From contig JAUMNV010000019.1 of assembly GCA_031295725.1 (NCBI GenBank), positions 1 through 7,416 on the forward strand: a stretch of 7,416 nt of DNA. Direction: 5' to 3'. Origin of the DNA: Collinsella sp. (lineage in GTDB: Bacteria; Actinomycetota; Coriobacteriia; Coriobacteriales; Coriobacteriaceae). This document shows, one piece after another, positions 1-6,807 of this stretch (its first letter is position 1; the number at the start of each line of letters is the position of its first letter). Under the pieces are notes generated by a model. The model was not told where the DNA came from, ran no database searches, and saw only the letters and a list, made by a program, of their open reading frames with translations. Position numbers and translations under genes: made by a program.

Positions 1-1
1 G

Positions 2-865
2 CTATTCGACGATTGGTGCTCCGTGGCCCCAAGAACCTTCCATGCCGCACACGGTCGAGGCAAACCCGGCAGCAAAGTCGAGCGCGCGCTCGATGGCCTC
101 GGCGCCATCCTCACCACGCTTGGCGGAATCGAGATAGCACATCAAAAACGAGGTGAGGAACGAGTCGCCCGCCCCCATGGTGTCCTTCATGTCCGTTACC
201 GGTTTAGCCAGCTGGCGGTAATAACGCTCGCCGTCGTAAGCAATGCAGCCCTCGGCGCCCGCCGTAGCCGACACAAAACGCGGACCCAGGCCCTTCACCC
301 ATGCCAGACGCTCGCGAATCTCGTCCTCACTCGCAGCATCCGCCGCACTAAAGAAAGCGAAATCGACGTAGGGCGCAATCTGCTCGTAGTACTCGTCGGT
401 GGAGTCGTCCGAAAAGTCAAAAGAGACCGTGACGCCCGCAGCCTTCAACTTGGGCAGCTCGCGCTCGGTAAAGCAATAGTTGCCCGAATGAACCACATCG
501 AACTGCTTCATGTATGCAAGATCAAAGCGATCGAGGACATAGCGCGCATCGCCACGGATACCGCCCTCGTTGGAGCCAAGGAAGACACGGTCACCGTCAA
601 CGACGGTCACGCGAGCCGCTCCGTTCTCGCCAATCATCTGCTCGCACTTGTCAAGCTCGATACCCTCATCCTCGAGGCTTGCAATGACATGCTCGGCAGC
701 GGCGTCATTACCAAAAATGCCCATGTATGCAGAGCGTGCGGCACCGCATTTCTTGGCATAAACGGCGAAGTTCACCGCATTGCCGCCGGGATACATGGTG
801 TGGATATGCTCGTAGCGATCGACGACGTTGTCGCCAAATCCGAGCGCGTTAACGTTAAATGCCAT
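2..865 (-). CDS. frlD: FrlD-like fructoselysine 6-kinase (PfkB family)
   Basis: A complete 287-residue PfkB/ribokinase-fold sugar kinase. It is expected to phosphorylate O-6 of the sugar part of a fructosyl-amino acid with ATP in the cytoplasm, making the substrate of the deglycase encoded just upstream. Visible motifs are GDNVVD near residues 11-16, the substrate-side GGNAVN at 27-32, FDFSD at 149-153, and the PfkB signature DTMGAGDSF at 228-236 with D234 as the likely catalytic base. GDN.VD, GGNAVN, FDFSD and DTMGAGDSF all have direct counterparts in E. coli FrlD as I remember it, which is why I prefer FrlD over a generic fructokinase. The start ATG follows AAGGGA by 8 nt, and that site sits directly after the frlB stop codon, with 14 nt between the genes. 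It is the last operon gene visible; its TAG stop is at the window edge, so the operon end is unseen. The exact amino acid partner cannot be read from the sequence. Confidence 0.88.
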   Translation of the reverse strand: MAFNVNALGFGDNVVDRYEHIHTMYPGGNAVNFAVYAKKCGAARSAYMGIFGNDAAAEHVIASLEDEGIELDKCEQMIGENGAARVTVVDGDRVFLGSNEGGIRGDARYVLDRFDLAYMKQFDVVHSGNYCFTERELPKLKAAGVTVSFDFSDDSTDEYYEQIAPYVDFAFFSAADAASEDEIRERLAWVKGLGPRFVSATAGAEGCIAYDGERYYRQLAKPVTDMKDTMGAGDSFLTSFLMCYLDSAKRGEDGAEAIERALDFAAGFASTVCGMEGSWGHGAPIVE

Positions 866-879
866 GGCCTTTGTCCCTT

Positions 880-1848
880 CTAGTACTCGACAACACCCAT
901 ATAGCGACGGAAATCGGGATCGTGATCAAACACCTTGCCGCGTGCAGCACGCAGCTCGCAGTTCATGGCGTAGAACAGCACCGGGTCCAGATAGGCACGG
1001 ACGCTCGCCGGCACGGCTTCCATACCGTACTCCTTGGCATCGAGCACCATCAGCGTATCGGTATGCGTCTTAAGGAACGCCAGGGCGCGCTCGTCCATGG
1101 CACGGCACTCGCTGGAGCCCATCTGCAGGAAGTAAAAAACGCCATCCTGAGTAGCCTCGAAGGGGCCATGGAAGTACTCGGCAGAGTGGATGTAGCTGCA
1201 GTGCTGCCACTGCATCTCCATAAGAGAGCAGATAGCGAAACCGTAGGTCTGGCTAAAGTTGGGACCGCTGCCCAGAATATAGAAGAACTCGTGCTCCTGG
1301 CAAAGCTTGGCAAAACGATCGCCCAGCTCGGCATTTACCTTCTCGCGTGCCGGGGGAAGAATCTTATCCATCTCGGCAATACCGGCATACATATCGGCAA
1401 GATCGGCGTAGCCCTCCTGCTGATCGAGCAGCTCGGCCGCAAGCGACAGCGAAATACCAGCGGGGACCTCGGCCTGCGGCACGCCCTCGCCCCACGGGTA
1501 GACCCACGTGGTCCACTTGCCGGAGTCAATCTTGGATCCAGCGTTGTCGGTCTGGGCGATCACCGTAGCACCGGCAGCAAGGGCAATCTCGCAGCCCTCG
1601 ACGACCTCCGGGGTGTTGCCGCTGTGGCTACAAGCGATGACCAGGGACTTCTCGCCCAGACGACGCGAACGCATGATATCGAACTCGCGAGCCGTATAGA
1701 TATACGAAGTGAAGGTGGTTGCCTCGCGCTGCAGAAGCTCATGGGCCGGGATCAAATCGATCATGGAGCCACCGCAAGCAATCCAGTAGACGCTGTCGAA
1801 CTTGCCCTTCTCGGCAATTGCCTCTTTGATCAGATCGTGTGCGTTCAT
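880..1848 (-). CDS. frlB: FrlB-like fructoselysine 6-phosphate deglycase (SIS domain)
   Basis: A 322-residue protein with two SIS (sugar isomerase) domains. The family cleaves fructoselysine 6-phosphate (or a similar fructosamine 6-phosphate) to glucose 6-phosphate and the free amino acid. The first SIS domain shows ACGGS near 24-28 and CSHSGNTPE at 73-81, the sugar-phosphate loop. The second shows GSGP at 193-196. E211 and H227 (in LMEMQW and YFHGP) are 16 residues apart, like the catalytic Glu/His pair of GlmS and FraB. The C-terminus, with DHDPDFRRYMGVVEY, closely matches the end of E. coli FrlB. The frame stays open upstream to a TTG at 1917. I chose the ATG at 1848 because GAAAGGAA lies 6 nt before it, and the extension would overlap frlC and resembles nothing known to me. 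The protein is slightly shorter at its N-terminus than the roughly 340-residue E. coli enzyme. A related fructosamine-6-phosphate deglycase specificity (FraB or other) remains possible. Confidence 0.87.
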   Translation of the reverse strand: MNAHDLIKEAIAEKGKFDSVYWIACGGSMIDLIPAHELLQREATTFTSYIYTAREFDIMRSRRLGEKSLVIACSHSGNTPEVVEGCEIALAAGATVIAQTDNAGSKIDSGKWTTWVYPWGEGVPQAEVPAGISLSLAAELLDQQEGYADLADMYAGIAEMDKILPPAREKVNAELGDRFAKLCQEHEFFYILGSGPNFSQTYGFAICSLMEMQWQHCSYIHSAEYFHGPFEATQDGVFYFLQMGSSECRAMDERALAFLKTHTDTLMVLDAKEYGMEAVPASVRAYLDPVLFYAMNCELRAARGKVFDHDPDFRRYMGVVEY

Positions 1849-1854
1849 ATCCAG

Positions 1855-1862
1855 TTCCTTTC
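1855..1862 (-). promoter_or_regulatory. Ribosome binding site that fixes the frlB start
   Basis: The minus strand reads GAAAGGAA, 6 nt before the ATG at 1848. No comparable site precedes the TTG that would begin the longer open frame at 1917. This makes the shorter 322-residue protein the better call. Confidence 0.7.
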
Positions 1863-1909
1863 TTGTTTGGCCGCAATCAATGACGTTGGCTGCGTGGCCG
1901 ATAGTTGTT

Positions 1910-2761
1910 TTAGTCAATCAGATATTTCTCGAATGCGGCCATGTTCTTGGCATCTGCCGCCGCCGGATCATCGTAGTAACGACCGTCCGTGATTTCCTGG
2001 CCCAGCATGCCGTCGAAACCATGGGCGTTGAGCGTGGCGACGAAGGCGTCCATATCGTGCTTGCCATCGCCCCACACCAGATGGCCATACGGGTCACCGT
2101 CGATAAAGTGCATCTCGTGAATTGCCCCATCACCAAAGGCGGCAAACCAGTCCTCGAGCGTCTCGCCTGCAACGCCCATCGCGGTTGTATCAACCATGGG
2201 CTGTAAGTACGGGCTCGCGACCTCGTCAATCATGCGCTTCGCATCGGAAACCGTCGTCACAAGGTTGCTCTCCTCGGGACGCAGGCTTTCCATCGTAAGC
2301 ACCAGACCGTGCTCGCCGGCATACTCTGCCAGAATGGACAAGTGCTCGCGGCTGCGCTTCCAGGCTTCCTCGCGGTCCTCGTCCCAGTCGCCCCAGCCCG
2401 AGTTGATGGACATGCGGTCGCACCCAAGTACCTCGGCAAGCTCAATGCCGTGCTTAAAGTACGCCAGGCTGCGCTGCTCATGCAGCGGTTTACGTGCGCA
2501 ATACTGCCAAGGATAGACAACATTCTCGGGGCACAGAGTACGATACCTAAGCCCACGGTCTGCAGCCTTTTTCGCCAGGACCTCAGCCTCAAAGTAGCCC
2601 GTGTGGTCGAGCGTCACATGCGGCTCTGCACACCACAACTCAATGGACTCAAAGCCCAAGCGCTGCTGCACATCAAGGAAGTAATCGAGCGACCACATGA
2701 TGTAGTGGATATTCATGCCCGCAATCTGTTCGCGGTGCAACGTCGGTTTGGATTCAGACAT
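1910..2761 (-). CDS. frlC: FrlC-like fructoselysine 3-epimerase (TIM-barrel sugar epimerase)
   Basis: A 283-residue protein of the xylose-isomerase-like TIM-barrel family (AP endonuclease 2 fold). In E. coli, FrlC interconverts psicoselysine and fructoselysine so that both enter the FrlD/FrlB route. The probable metal ligands are E158 (in MESLRPEESNLV), D191 (in MVDTT), H218 (in HEMHFIDGD) and E256 (in LGQEIT), the Glu-Asp-His-Glu set of ketose 3-epimerases. The stretch ESLRPEESNLV parallels EPLTPYESNVV of E. coli FrlC, and HFIDGD parallels HIVDSD. YGHLVWGDGK fits the substrate loop near the third ligand. The gene starts one base after the amidohydrolase stop codon, with a strong AAGGAGG located inside the end of that gene, so the two are probably translationally coupled. 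The substrate is inferred from the neighbours; by sequence alone it could be another 3-epimerase of the tagatose/psicose type. Confidence 0.8.
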   Translation of the reverse strand: MSESKPTLHREQIAGMNIHYIMWSLDYFLDVQQRLGFESIELWCAEPHVTLDHTGYFEAEVLAKKAADRGLRYRTLCPENVVYPWQYCARKPLHEQRSLAYFKHGIELAEVLGCDRMSINSGWGDWDEDREEAWKRSREHLSILAEYAGEHGLVLTMESLRPEESNLVTTVSDAKRMIDEVASPYLQPMVDTTAMGVAGETLEDWFAAFGDGAIHEMHFIDGDPYGHLVWGDGKHDMDAFVATLNAHGFDGMLGQEITDGRYYDDPAAADAKNMAAFEKYLID

Positions 2762-2762
2762 C

Positions 2763-4346
2763 TTATGCCTCCTTATTTCGATCGAACACGATTTGTCCGT
2801 CCGACATCGTCATATCAACCGCAAGATCGCGTGCGTCGCGATAATCGAGGTCGAACACATCCCGATCGAGCACGCAGATATCGGCAAGCTTGCCAACCTC
2901 AAGCGTACCAAGCTCGTCTTCGCGCATCAGATCGTACGCGCCCCCGGCAGTCCAAGCGCGCAAGAGCTCGACAAGCGTCAGCGTGTTGACCTCATTCACG
3001 GGCAGTCCGTCGGCGAAGAATCCGCCGCACGCGCTGTAGATTGACTCGCCCAGGCTCGGAATCAGCAGCGGCAAATCCGTTCCACAGCACACTGTGCATC
3101 CGGAATCTTCCATGCCGCGGCGATTCCAGCTGTGCAAAAGTCGCGTCTCGCCAATTTGTCGACGCATCATCGATAGGCAATCCTCGCGCCGGTCCAGCGT
3201 TAGAATCTGCGGATAGACCTCGCAAATTCCACCTAACTTGCCAAACTCGACAAGATCGGTCGGGTCAGAGTTCTCGAGATCGGTAATCGCATGGCGGCGA
3301 AGCATCCGTCCATGCTCGTCTCGAGGCAGCGAGGAATAGAGCGCCACGGAGCGACGAACGGCGCCATCGCCCTGGCAATGCAAGGAATATCGGAAGCCGT
3401 CAGCATCAATTGCACGCAGCTCGCTCTCAATCAGATCCCACTCTGGTTCCTCGACGACCGTCTTGCCGGCAGCGCCCGCATCGGCCGTGTCCTCATAGGG
3501 GTCAATCATCTCGGCAAGCCCCGCCCATACGCCGCGATCGGTCATACGGTTGAAGCCAGAAAAACGAACGAACGGTCCCCGGAAGCGCTCTCGCGCCTCG
3601 CGGGCATATGCCAGATTTGCACCGGCGCCCACCGGCTGCGACATCATAGAGACGCGAACCGTCAGCTCACCAGATTCCTCACGGCGAGCCATTTCGTCGG
3701 CAAAGCCGTAGTAGTCATCAAACGCCATTTCCTTGATGGCGGTAACGCCGCGCTCGTTAAGCATGCTCATGTAGTCCGAATACCCGGCACGCACCTCGGG
3801 CAGCGCAAGGAAATCGCTCATCATGCGCCAGATCTTCTCGGCATAGCACGCCTGGGGTGTAAAGCCATATCGCGCACTGGCGGCAGCATTGAGAACGCAG
3901 GTCTCCGCGCCCGGCGTAAAGCAGACGACAGGGATATCACCAAAACACTCGTCAAACACAGCTGCTGTATTTGCGTTCTCGGCATCCGATGCCAACGTTT
4001 CGGGTAGGTTGTGGCCAAAAGCCGCCGCGCAATCCGGATGACCTTCTTTCCATGCACGCAAGAGCGACACGGCCTCTTTGGCATCAGCGATGCCGGACAG
4101 ATCAGACCCCAACGTCCGCAGCGCCCAACCTGTATAGAAGGTATGCACATCGATCAGGCCAGGCATGACAGTGCGGTCGCCCAGGTCAACTACCTCGTCC
4201 GCCTGGGTCAAATACGAAGCTACCTCACACTTGGTGCCAACAGCCTCAATTCGATTGCCACGGACCGCTACGAAACCTTCAAACGGCAGGTCCCCCGTAC
4301 CGGTAAAGACGCTCTTAGACGTCAGGACCGTCAAACGATCGGACAT
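2763..4346 (-). CDS. YtcJ-like amidohydrolase with an altered metal motif
   Basis: A 527-residue member of the amidohydrolase superfamily, closest in layout to the YtcJ/NfdA group. Residues 1-60 form the N-terminal part of the small beta domain (TVLTSKSVFTGTG, V.GNRIEAVG), and the C-terminus completes it (LGTLEVGKLADICVLDRD). The barrel shows MPGLIDVHTF at 61-70, IKEM at 204-207, SLHCQGDGAV at 321-330 (YtcJ proteins usually have HAxGD), RRHAITD at 350-356 and CGTDLP at 421-426. Thus H68, K205, H323, H352 and D424 sit where ligands are expected, but the second His of the usual HxH is F70. No signal peptide is seen, so it should act in the cytoplasm. The start could be the GTG at 4355, abutting the transporter stop; I prefer the ATG at 4346, which has AGGTGG 5 nt upstream. 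By position it could trim an amide or peptide from the imported Amadori compound, as the asparaginase does in the Salmonella fra locus. That role is only inferred and the substrate is unknown. Confidence 0.72.
   Translation of the reverse strand: MSDRLTVLTSKSVFTGTGDLPFEGFVAVRGNRIEAVGTKCEVASYLTQADEVVDLGDRTVMPGLIDVHTFYTGWALRTLGSDLSGIADAKEAVSLLRAWKEGHPDCAAAFGHNLPETLASDAENANTAAVFDECFGDIPVVCFTPGAETCVLNAAASARYGFTPQACYAEKIWRMMSDFLALPEVRAGYSDYMSMLNERGVTAIKEMAFDDYYGFADEMARREESGELTVRVSMMSQPVGAGANLAYAREARERFRGPFVRFSGFNRMTDRGVWAGLAEMIDPYEDTADAGAAGKTVVEEPEWDLIESELRAIDADGFRYSLHCQGDGAVRRSVALYSSLPRDEHGRMLRRHAITDLENSDPTDLVEFGKLGGICEVYPQILTLDRREDCLSMMRRQIGETRLLHSWNRRGMEDSGCTVCCGTDLPLLIPSLGESIYSACGGFFADGLPVNEVNTLTLVELLRAWTAGGAYDLMREDELGTLEVGKLADICVLDRDVFDLDYRDARDLAVDMTMSDGQIVFDRNKEA
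2768..2774 (-). promoter_or_regulatory. Strong ribosome binding site of frlC inside the preceding gene
   Basis: AAGGAGG on the minus strand lies 6 nt before the frlC ATG and encodes part of the last codons of the amidohydrolase (ending N-K-E-A-stop). The arrangement points to coupled translation of the two genes. Confidence 0.8.
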
Positions 4347-4351
4347 CACAA

Positions 4352-4357
4352 CCACCT
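4352..4357 (-). promoter_or_regulatory. Ribosome binding site that fixes the amidohydrolase start
   Basis: AGGTGG on the minus strand overlaps the transporter's TAG stop and lies 5 nt before the ATG at 4346. The GTG at 4355 lies inside this site and so is unlikely to be the start. Confidence 0.65.
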
Positions 4358-5819
4358 ACGCCGGAAGCATGCCGGAAATGGCAGTAATGACCAAGCCAAA
4401 CACGACCATGAAGATGAAGAACTTCCAAATGGTCTTCCACCATTGGCCAAACGAAATCTTAGCCACGGCAAGGCCGGCGACCGTCATGCCCGCCACGGGG
4501 CTGATGGTGTTGATGGTCTGGTTGGCAAACTGGAGCGCGGTGACGGCCGCCTCGGGATTGAGGCCCATGAGCTCGGTCAGGGGGCCCATAACGGGCATGG
4601 TGAGCGCCGCCAGGCCAGAACTCGAGGGAACCAGCAAAGAGAGCAGACCAAGGACGACATACATAAACGTGGTGTAGACGGCGGCGGGTGCACCGGCGAG
4701 CGCGGTAGCGAGCGCCTGGAGGATGGTGTCGATGATCATGCCGCCCTCGGCGATGACCAGAATACCGCGAGCGATACCGATAACGACGGCAGCGTACGCA
4801 AAGTCGGCGAGACCCTTAACGAACTCCTCTGCGATCGTCTGCTGGTCAAGGCCGCCCAGGATACCGGCAAGCAAGCCCATGCCAAGGAACACGGCGGAAA
4901 TCTGGTTCATGTACCAGCCCTTGGTAACAAGACCCCAGACGATAATGCCCATACCGCAAGCAAAATCGATAAGCACGAGCTTCTGACGGATAGTGAACTC
5001 TTCCTCGATGGAGGCATCGGTCACGGAAAATTCAATACGCTTGAGCTTATCGTCCTCGTACACAATGGACGACTCGGGGTTTTTCTTGACGCGCATGGCG
5101 TAGCGCATGGCCCATGCGATACCGACGGCAGTGAAGATGACCCAAGAAACGGCGCGCAGCCACAGTTGCGGATTGCCCTCGATGCCAATGATGCCTTGGG
5201 CGATCAAAACATTAAACGGGTCGATGGTCGAAGCACAATATCCCAGGTTAGGACCAAGGAAGCAGATGATGAATGCCGTCATCGAGTCATAACCGATACC
5301 CATCATGATGGGAATGAAGATGGCATAGAACGGCAGGGCTTCCTCAGACATACCAAACGTAGTGCCACAAATGGACAGCAACGTCATCGTGATGGGAATG
5401 ATGAGGATGTCCTTGTTCTTGAGCTTTTTAATCACACGGCTCATGCCGGCATTCAAAGCGTTGGTCTTGGTGATGATCGCGAACGATCCGCCAATCAATA
5501 AGACGAACGCAACGACGTCGGCAGCCTCTTGGATACCCTTGGTGGGCGCTTGCAGAACCGCGAAGATATCCTGACCCAGATTGATGGTCTCGCCGGTCTC
5601 GGAATCGGTGTAGTTCTTATCGACCTGTTCATAGGTTCCAGCAACGGCGACTTCACGCTCGCCCGCCGCTGTCGAAATCGTCTTGCGCTGATACTGACCA
5701 GAGGGAACGATCCAAGTCAGGACCGCAAATACAACGATCAGCAAGAACATGATCGTATAGACATGCGGTAATTTGAACTTAAAACGTCTGTTTGTCTTCT
5801 TCGCCTTCGTATCTGACAT
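4356..5819 (-). CDS. YfcC/DcuC-family membrane transporter
   Basis: A 487-residue integral membrane protein of the YfcC / C4-dicarboxylate carrier (DcuC-like) family. The N-terminus is short and basic (KKTNRRFKFKLP), followed by the family-typical first segment HVYTIMFLLIVV...WIVPSGQY at 19-43. An outer loop of about 50 residues (44-93) follows, then hydrophobic segments near 101-117, 137-152, 160-176, 180-195, 222-240, 281-298, 305-323, 338-357, 383-397 and 466-484. Conserved-looking loops are GTTFGMSEEALPF at 152-164, LVPSSSGLAALTMP at 396-409 and NTISPVAG at 437-444, probably re-entrant substrate or ion sites. The frame is open back to 6014, but the ATG at 5819 has GGAGGT 4 nt upstream. 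As first gene of the operon it is the likely importer of the fructosyl-amino acid or peptide. Fra loci use a Dcu-family transporter for fructose-asparagine, which supports this. Relatives also move arginine/ornithine or short fatty acids, so the substrate is inferred from context. Confidence 0.82.
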   Translation of the reverse strand: MSDTKAKKTNRRFKFKLPHVYTIMFLLIVVFAVLTWIVPSGQYQRKTISTAAGEREVAVAGTYEQVDKNYTDSETGETINLGQDIFAVLQAPTKGIQEAADVVAFVLLIGGSFAIITKTNALNAGMSRVIKKLKNKDILIIPITMTLLSICGTTFGMSEEALPFYAIFIPIMMGIGYDSMTAFIICFLGPNLGYCASTIDPFNVLIAQGIIGIEGNPQLWLRAVSWVIFTAVGIAWAMRYAMRVKKNPESSIVYEDDKLKRIEFSVTDASIEEEFTIRQKLVLIDFACGMGIIVWGLVTKGWYMNQISAVFLGMGLLAGILGGLDQQTIAEEFVKGLADFAYAAVVIGIARGILVIAEGGMIIDTILQALATALAGAPAAVYTTFMYVVLGLLSLLVPSSSGLAALTMPVMGPLTELMGLNPEAAVTALQFANQTINTISPVAGMTVAGLAVAKISFGQWWKTIWKFFIFMVVFGLVITAISGMLPA

Positions 5820-5823
5820 AGAT

Positions 5824-5829
5824 ACCTCC
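5824..5829 (-). promoter_or_regulatory. Ribosome binding site of the transporter gene
   Basis: GGAGGT on the minus strand lies 4 nt before the ATG at 5819. It decides against the longer frame reaching 6014, whose extra 65 residues would cover the operator and promoter region. Confidence 0.75.
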
Positions 5830-5861
5830 AAAGAACTCGAGACTGCATCGCATCTCGCTTC

Positions 5862-5884
5862 AACGTTTGCACAATGCAAACGTT
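5862..5884. promoter_or_regulatory. Perfect 9-5-9 palindrome, probable operator of the operon
   Basis: AACGTTTGC and GCAAACGTT flank the 5-nt spacer ACAAT, giving an 18-of-18 matched inverted repeat. It lies 43 to 65 bases upstream of the transporter ATG, just downstream of the candidate promoter. A repressor bound here would block initiation or elongation. The adjacent GntR gene product is the obvious candidate binder, though this is inferred. As RNA it could also form a hairpin, but it has no following U-run and so is not a terminator. Confidence 0.6.
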
Positions 5885-5898
5885 CTATGACGTCCCAT

Positions 5899-5927
5899 AG
5901 ATTACCAGCAGCTTTTTCCTTCATCAA
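5899..5927 (-). promoter_or_regulatory. Candidate promoter of the transporter-frlD operon
   Basis: TTGATG (5922-5927) and TAATCT (5899-5904) are separated by 17 nt on the minus strand. The -10 match is poor (three of six bases), so this is tentative. It would place the transcription start just upstream of the 5862-5884 palindrome. A weaker alternative is TTGCGG with TATCTT at 15-nt spacing a little further upstream. Confidence 0.3.
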
Positions 5928-5988
5928 GATAATTTCAAACTGATTGCCGCAACGCGGTTGAACGGTCGCGTTTGCGCCGTGAACGGTA

Positions 5989-6026
5989 TGGAAGCGCCCG
6001 GTGAGATGATCCACCGGGCGTTTCCA
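5989..6026 (-). terminator. Long hairpin after the GntR gene, probable terminator
   Basis: A stem of up to 15 bp surrounds an 8-nt loop at 6004-6011, with the core CGCCCGGTG/CACCGGGCG fully paired. It begins 12 nt after the regulator stop codon. Each outer arm has only a short A/T stretch (TTT on the plus side), with no classical U-run on either strand. On the plus strand the one imperfect pair is a G-T wobble; on the minus strand it is an A-C mismatch. Termination is likely by position but the structure is not textbook. Confidence 0.5.
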
Positions 6027-6037
6027 TTCGCAATGTC

Positions 6038-6781
6038 CTAGATGTCAAAAACGTAGCGAGACCCAACGATCCGCTGACGACCGATGATAAACGGCCGCCG
6101 CTGCTCATCGAAAAAGAAGGCTTCCATATAAAACAAGGGTTCGCCAACGGGAACTGCCAACAGCCGAGCGACCTCGGGCGACGCGCACGCGATCTCGAGT
6201 GTGCACGGGTCGGTAAACGCGGGCGTACGGCCCGTCCGGTTACGCACGAACTCAAAAATGGATTGGTTAGATAGAGGTGCCGTTGATAGATAGGCGTTGT
6301 CCTCGTAAACGTATATGTTGTTCTCGAGCATGACAGGGACACCATCGGCAGTGCGCACGCGCTCAACGCAAATCAAGTCAGTTCCAACGGGAACACCAAA
6401 GAACTGTGCTTCGGTGGAATCCGCCGGCAGTATCTTTCTCGAAATGACACACGCCCCCGGTTCCATTCCGTTAACGCGGCATGCGTCCGAAAAACTCTGG
6501 ACGTCACCCTTCTGGCGAATCTTGCGCTTGAGCTTGGGGGCATTGACAAACGTGCCTTTCCCCTGTCGCTTCGTTAGATAGCCCTGCTGGACGAGCTCCT
6601 CAATAGCGCGCCGCACGGTAACGCGGCCAACTTTATAGCTCTCAGCCAATTCGAATTCGTTGGGTATCCGCGCGCCTGCCTTGTAGGCGCCGGAGTTGAT
6701 TTCGTTTTTAATGATATCGATAACCTGTTGGTACAGCGGTATCGCTGCTTTACCGTCAGTTAGCCCTTCAGTCGGTGGCAT
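6038..6781 (-). CDS. GntR-family (HutC/UTRA) transcriptional regulator
   Basis: A complete 247-residue regulator, probably a repressor that responds to the operon's substrate or its phosphate. The N-terminal winged helix-turn-helix spans about residues 15-80: PLYQQVIDIIKNEI, then the PNEFELAESYKVGRVTVRRAIEEL recognition segment in two parts, then the wing GYLTKRQGKGTFV. The UTRA effector domain covers about 95-245, with ERVRTADGVPVMLENNIY at 140-157 and a C-terminal strand series ending in SRYVFDI. FrlR of E. coli and FraR of Salmonella belong to this same broad type, which agrees with the neighbours. The ATG is preceded by GGGAGAGGG, giving AGAGGG at 3 nt or GGGAG at 7 nt. It reads in the same direction as the operon, and the hairpin at 5989-6026 separates the two. 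Control of the operon is inferred from adjacency and from the palindrome between them. Confidence 0.87.
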   Translation of the reverse strand: MPPTEGLTDGKAAIPLYQQVIDIIKNEINSGAYKAGARIPNEFELAESYKVGRVTVRRAIEELVQQGYLTKRQGKGTFVNAPKLKRKIRQKGDVQSFSDACRVNGMEPGACVISRKILPADSTEAQFFGVPVGTDLICVERVRTADGVPVMLENNIYVYEDNAYLSTAPLSNQSIFEFVRNRTGRTPAFTDPCTLEIACASPEVARLLAVPVGEPLFYMEAFFFDEQRRPFIIGRQRIVGSRYVFDI

Positions 6782-6807
6782 ATACCCTCTCCCAGCACAA
6801 TTTAGTC

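Noticed and set aside
851..856. AACGTT near the frlD start, resembling the core of the operator palindrome
   Set aside because: A single six-base match within coding sequence (the N-V codons of MAFNVN) without the second arm is expected by chance.
23..883. A 286-codon open frame on the plus strand opposite frlD
   Set aside because: It is a shadow of the PfkB kinase gene, with no domain and no convincing ribosome binding site.
1849..1917. A 23-residue N-terminal extension of FrlB from a TTG start
   Set aside because: It would overlap the end of frlC, lacks a good ribosome binding site and does not resemble the FrlB family; the ATG at 1848 has GAAAGGAA at proper spacing.
859..1992. A 377-codon open frame on the plus strand opposite frlB
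   Set aside because: It mirrors the frlB coding frame, has no family motif, and frlB is firmly identified on the other strand.
4011..5501. A 496-codon open frame on the plus strand opposite the transporter and the amidohydrolase start
   Set aside because: Its product is rich in His, Asp, Gly, Asn and Arg with no recognisable domain. It is antisense to genes with clear families and good ribosome binding sites; long antisense frames are common in GC-rich coding DNA.
5820..6014. A 65-residue N-terminal extension of the transporter
   Set aside because: It would run through the palindrome and the hairpin, it is not membrane-like, and the ATG at 5819 has a strong GGAGGT site and begins the family-typical N-terminus.
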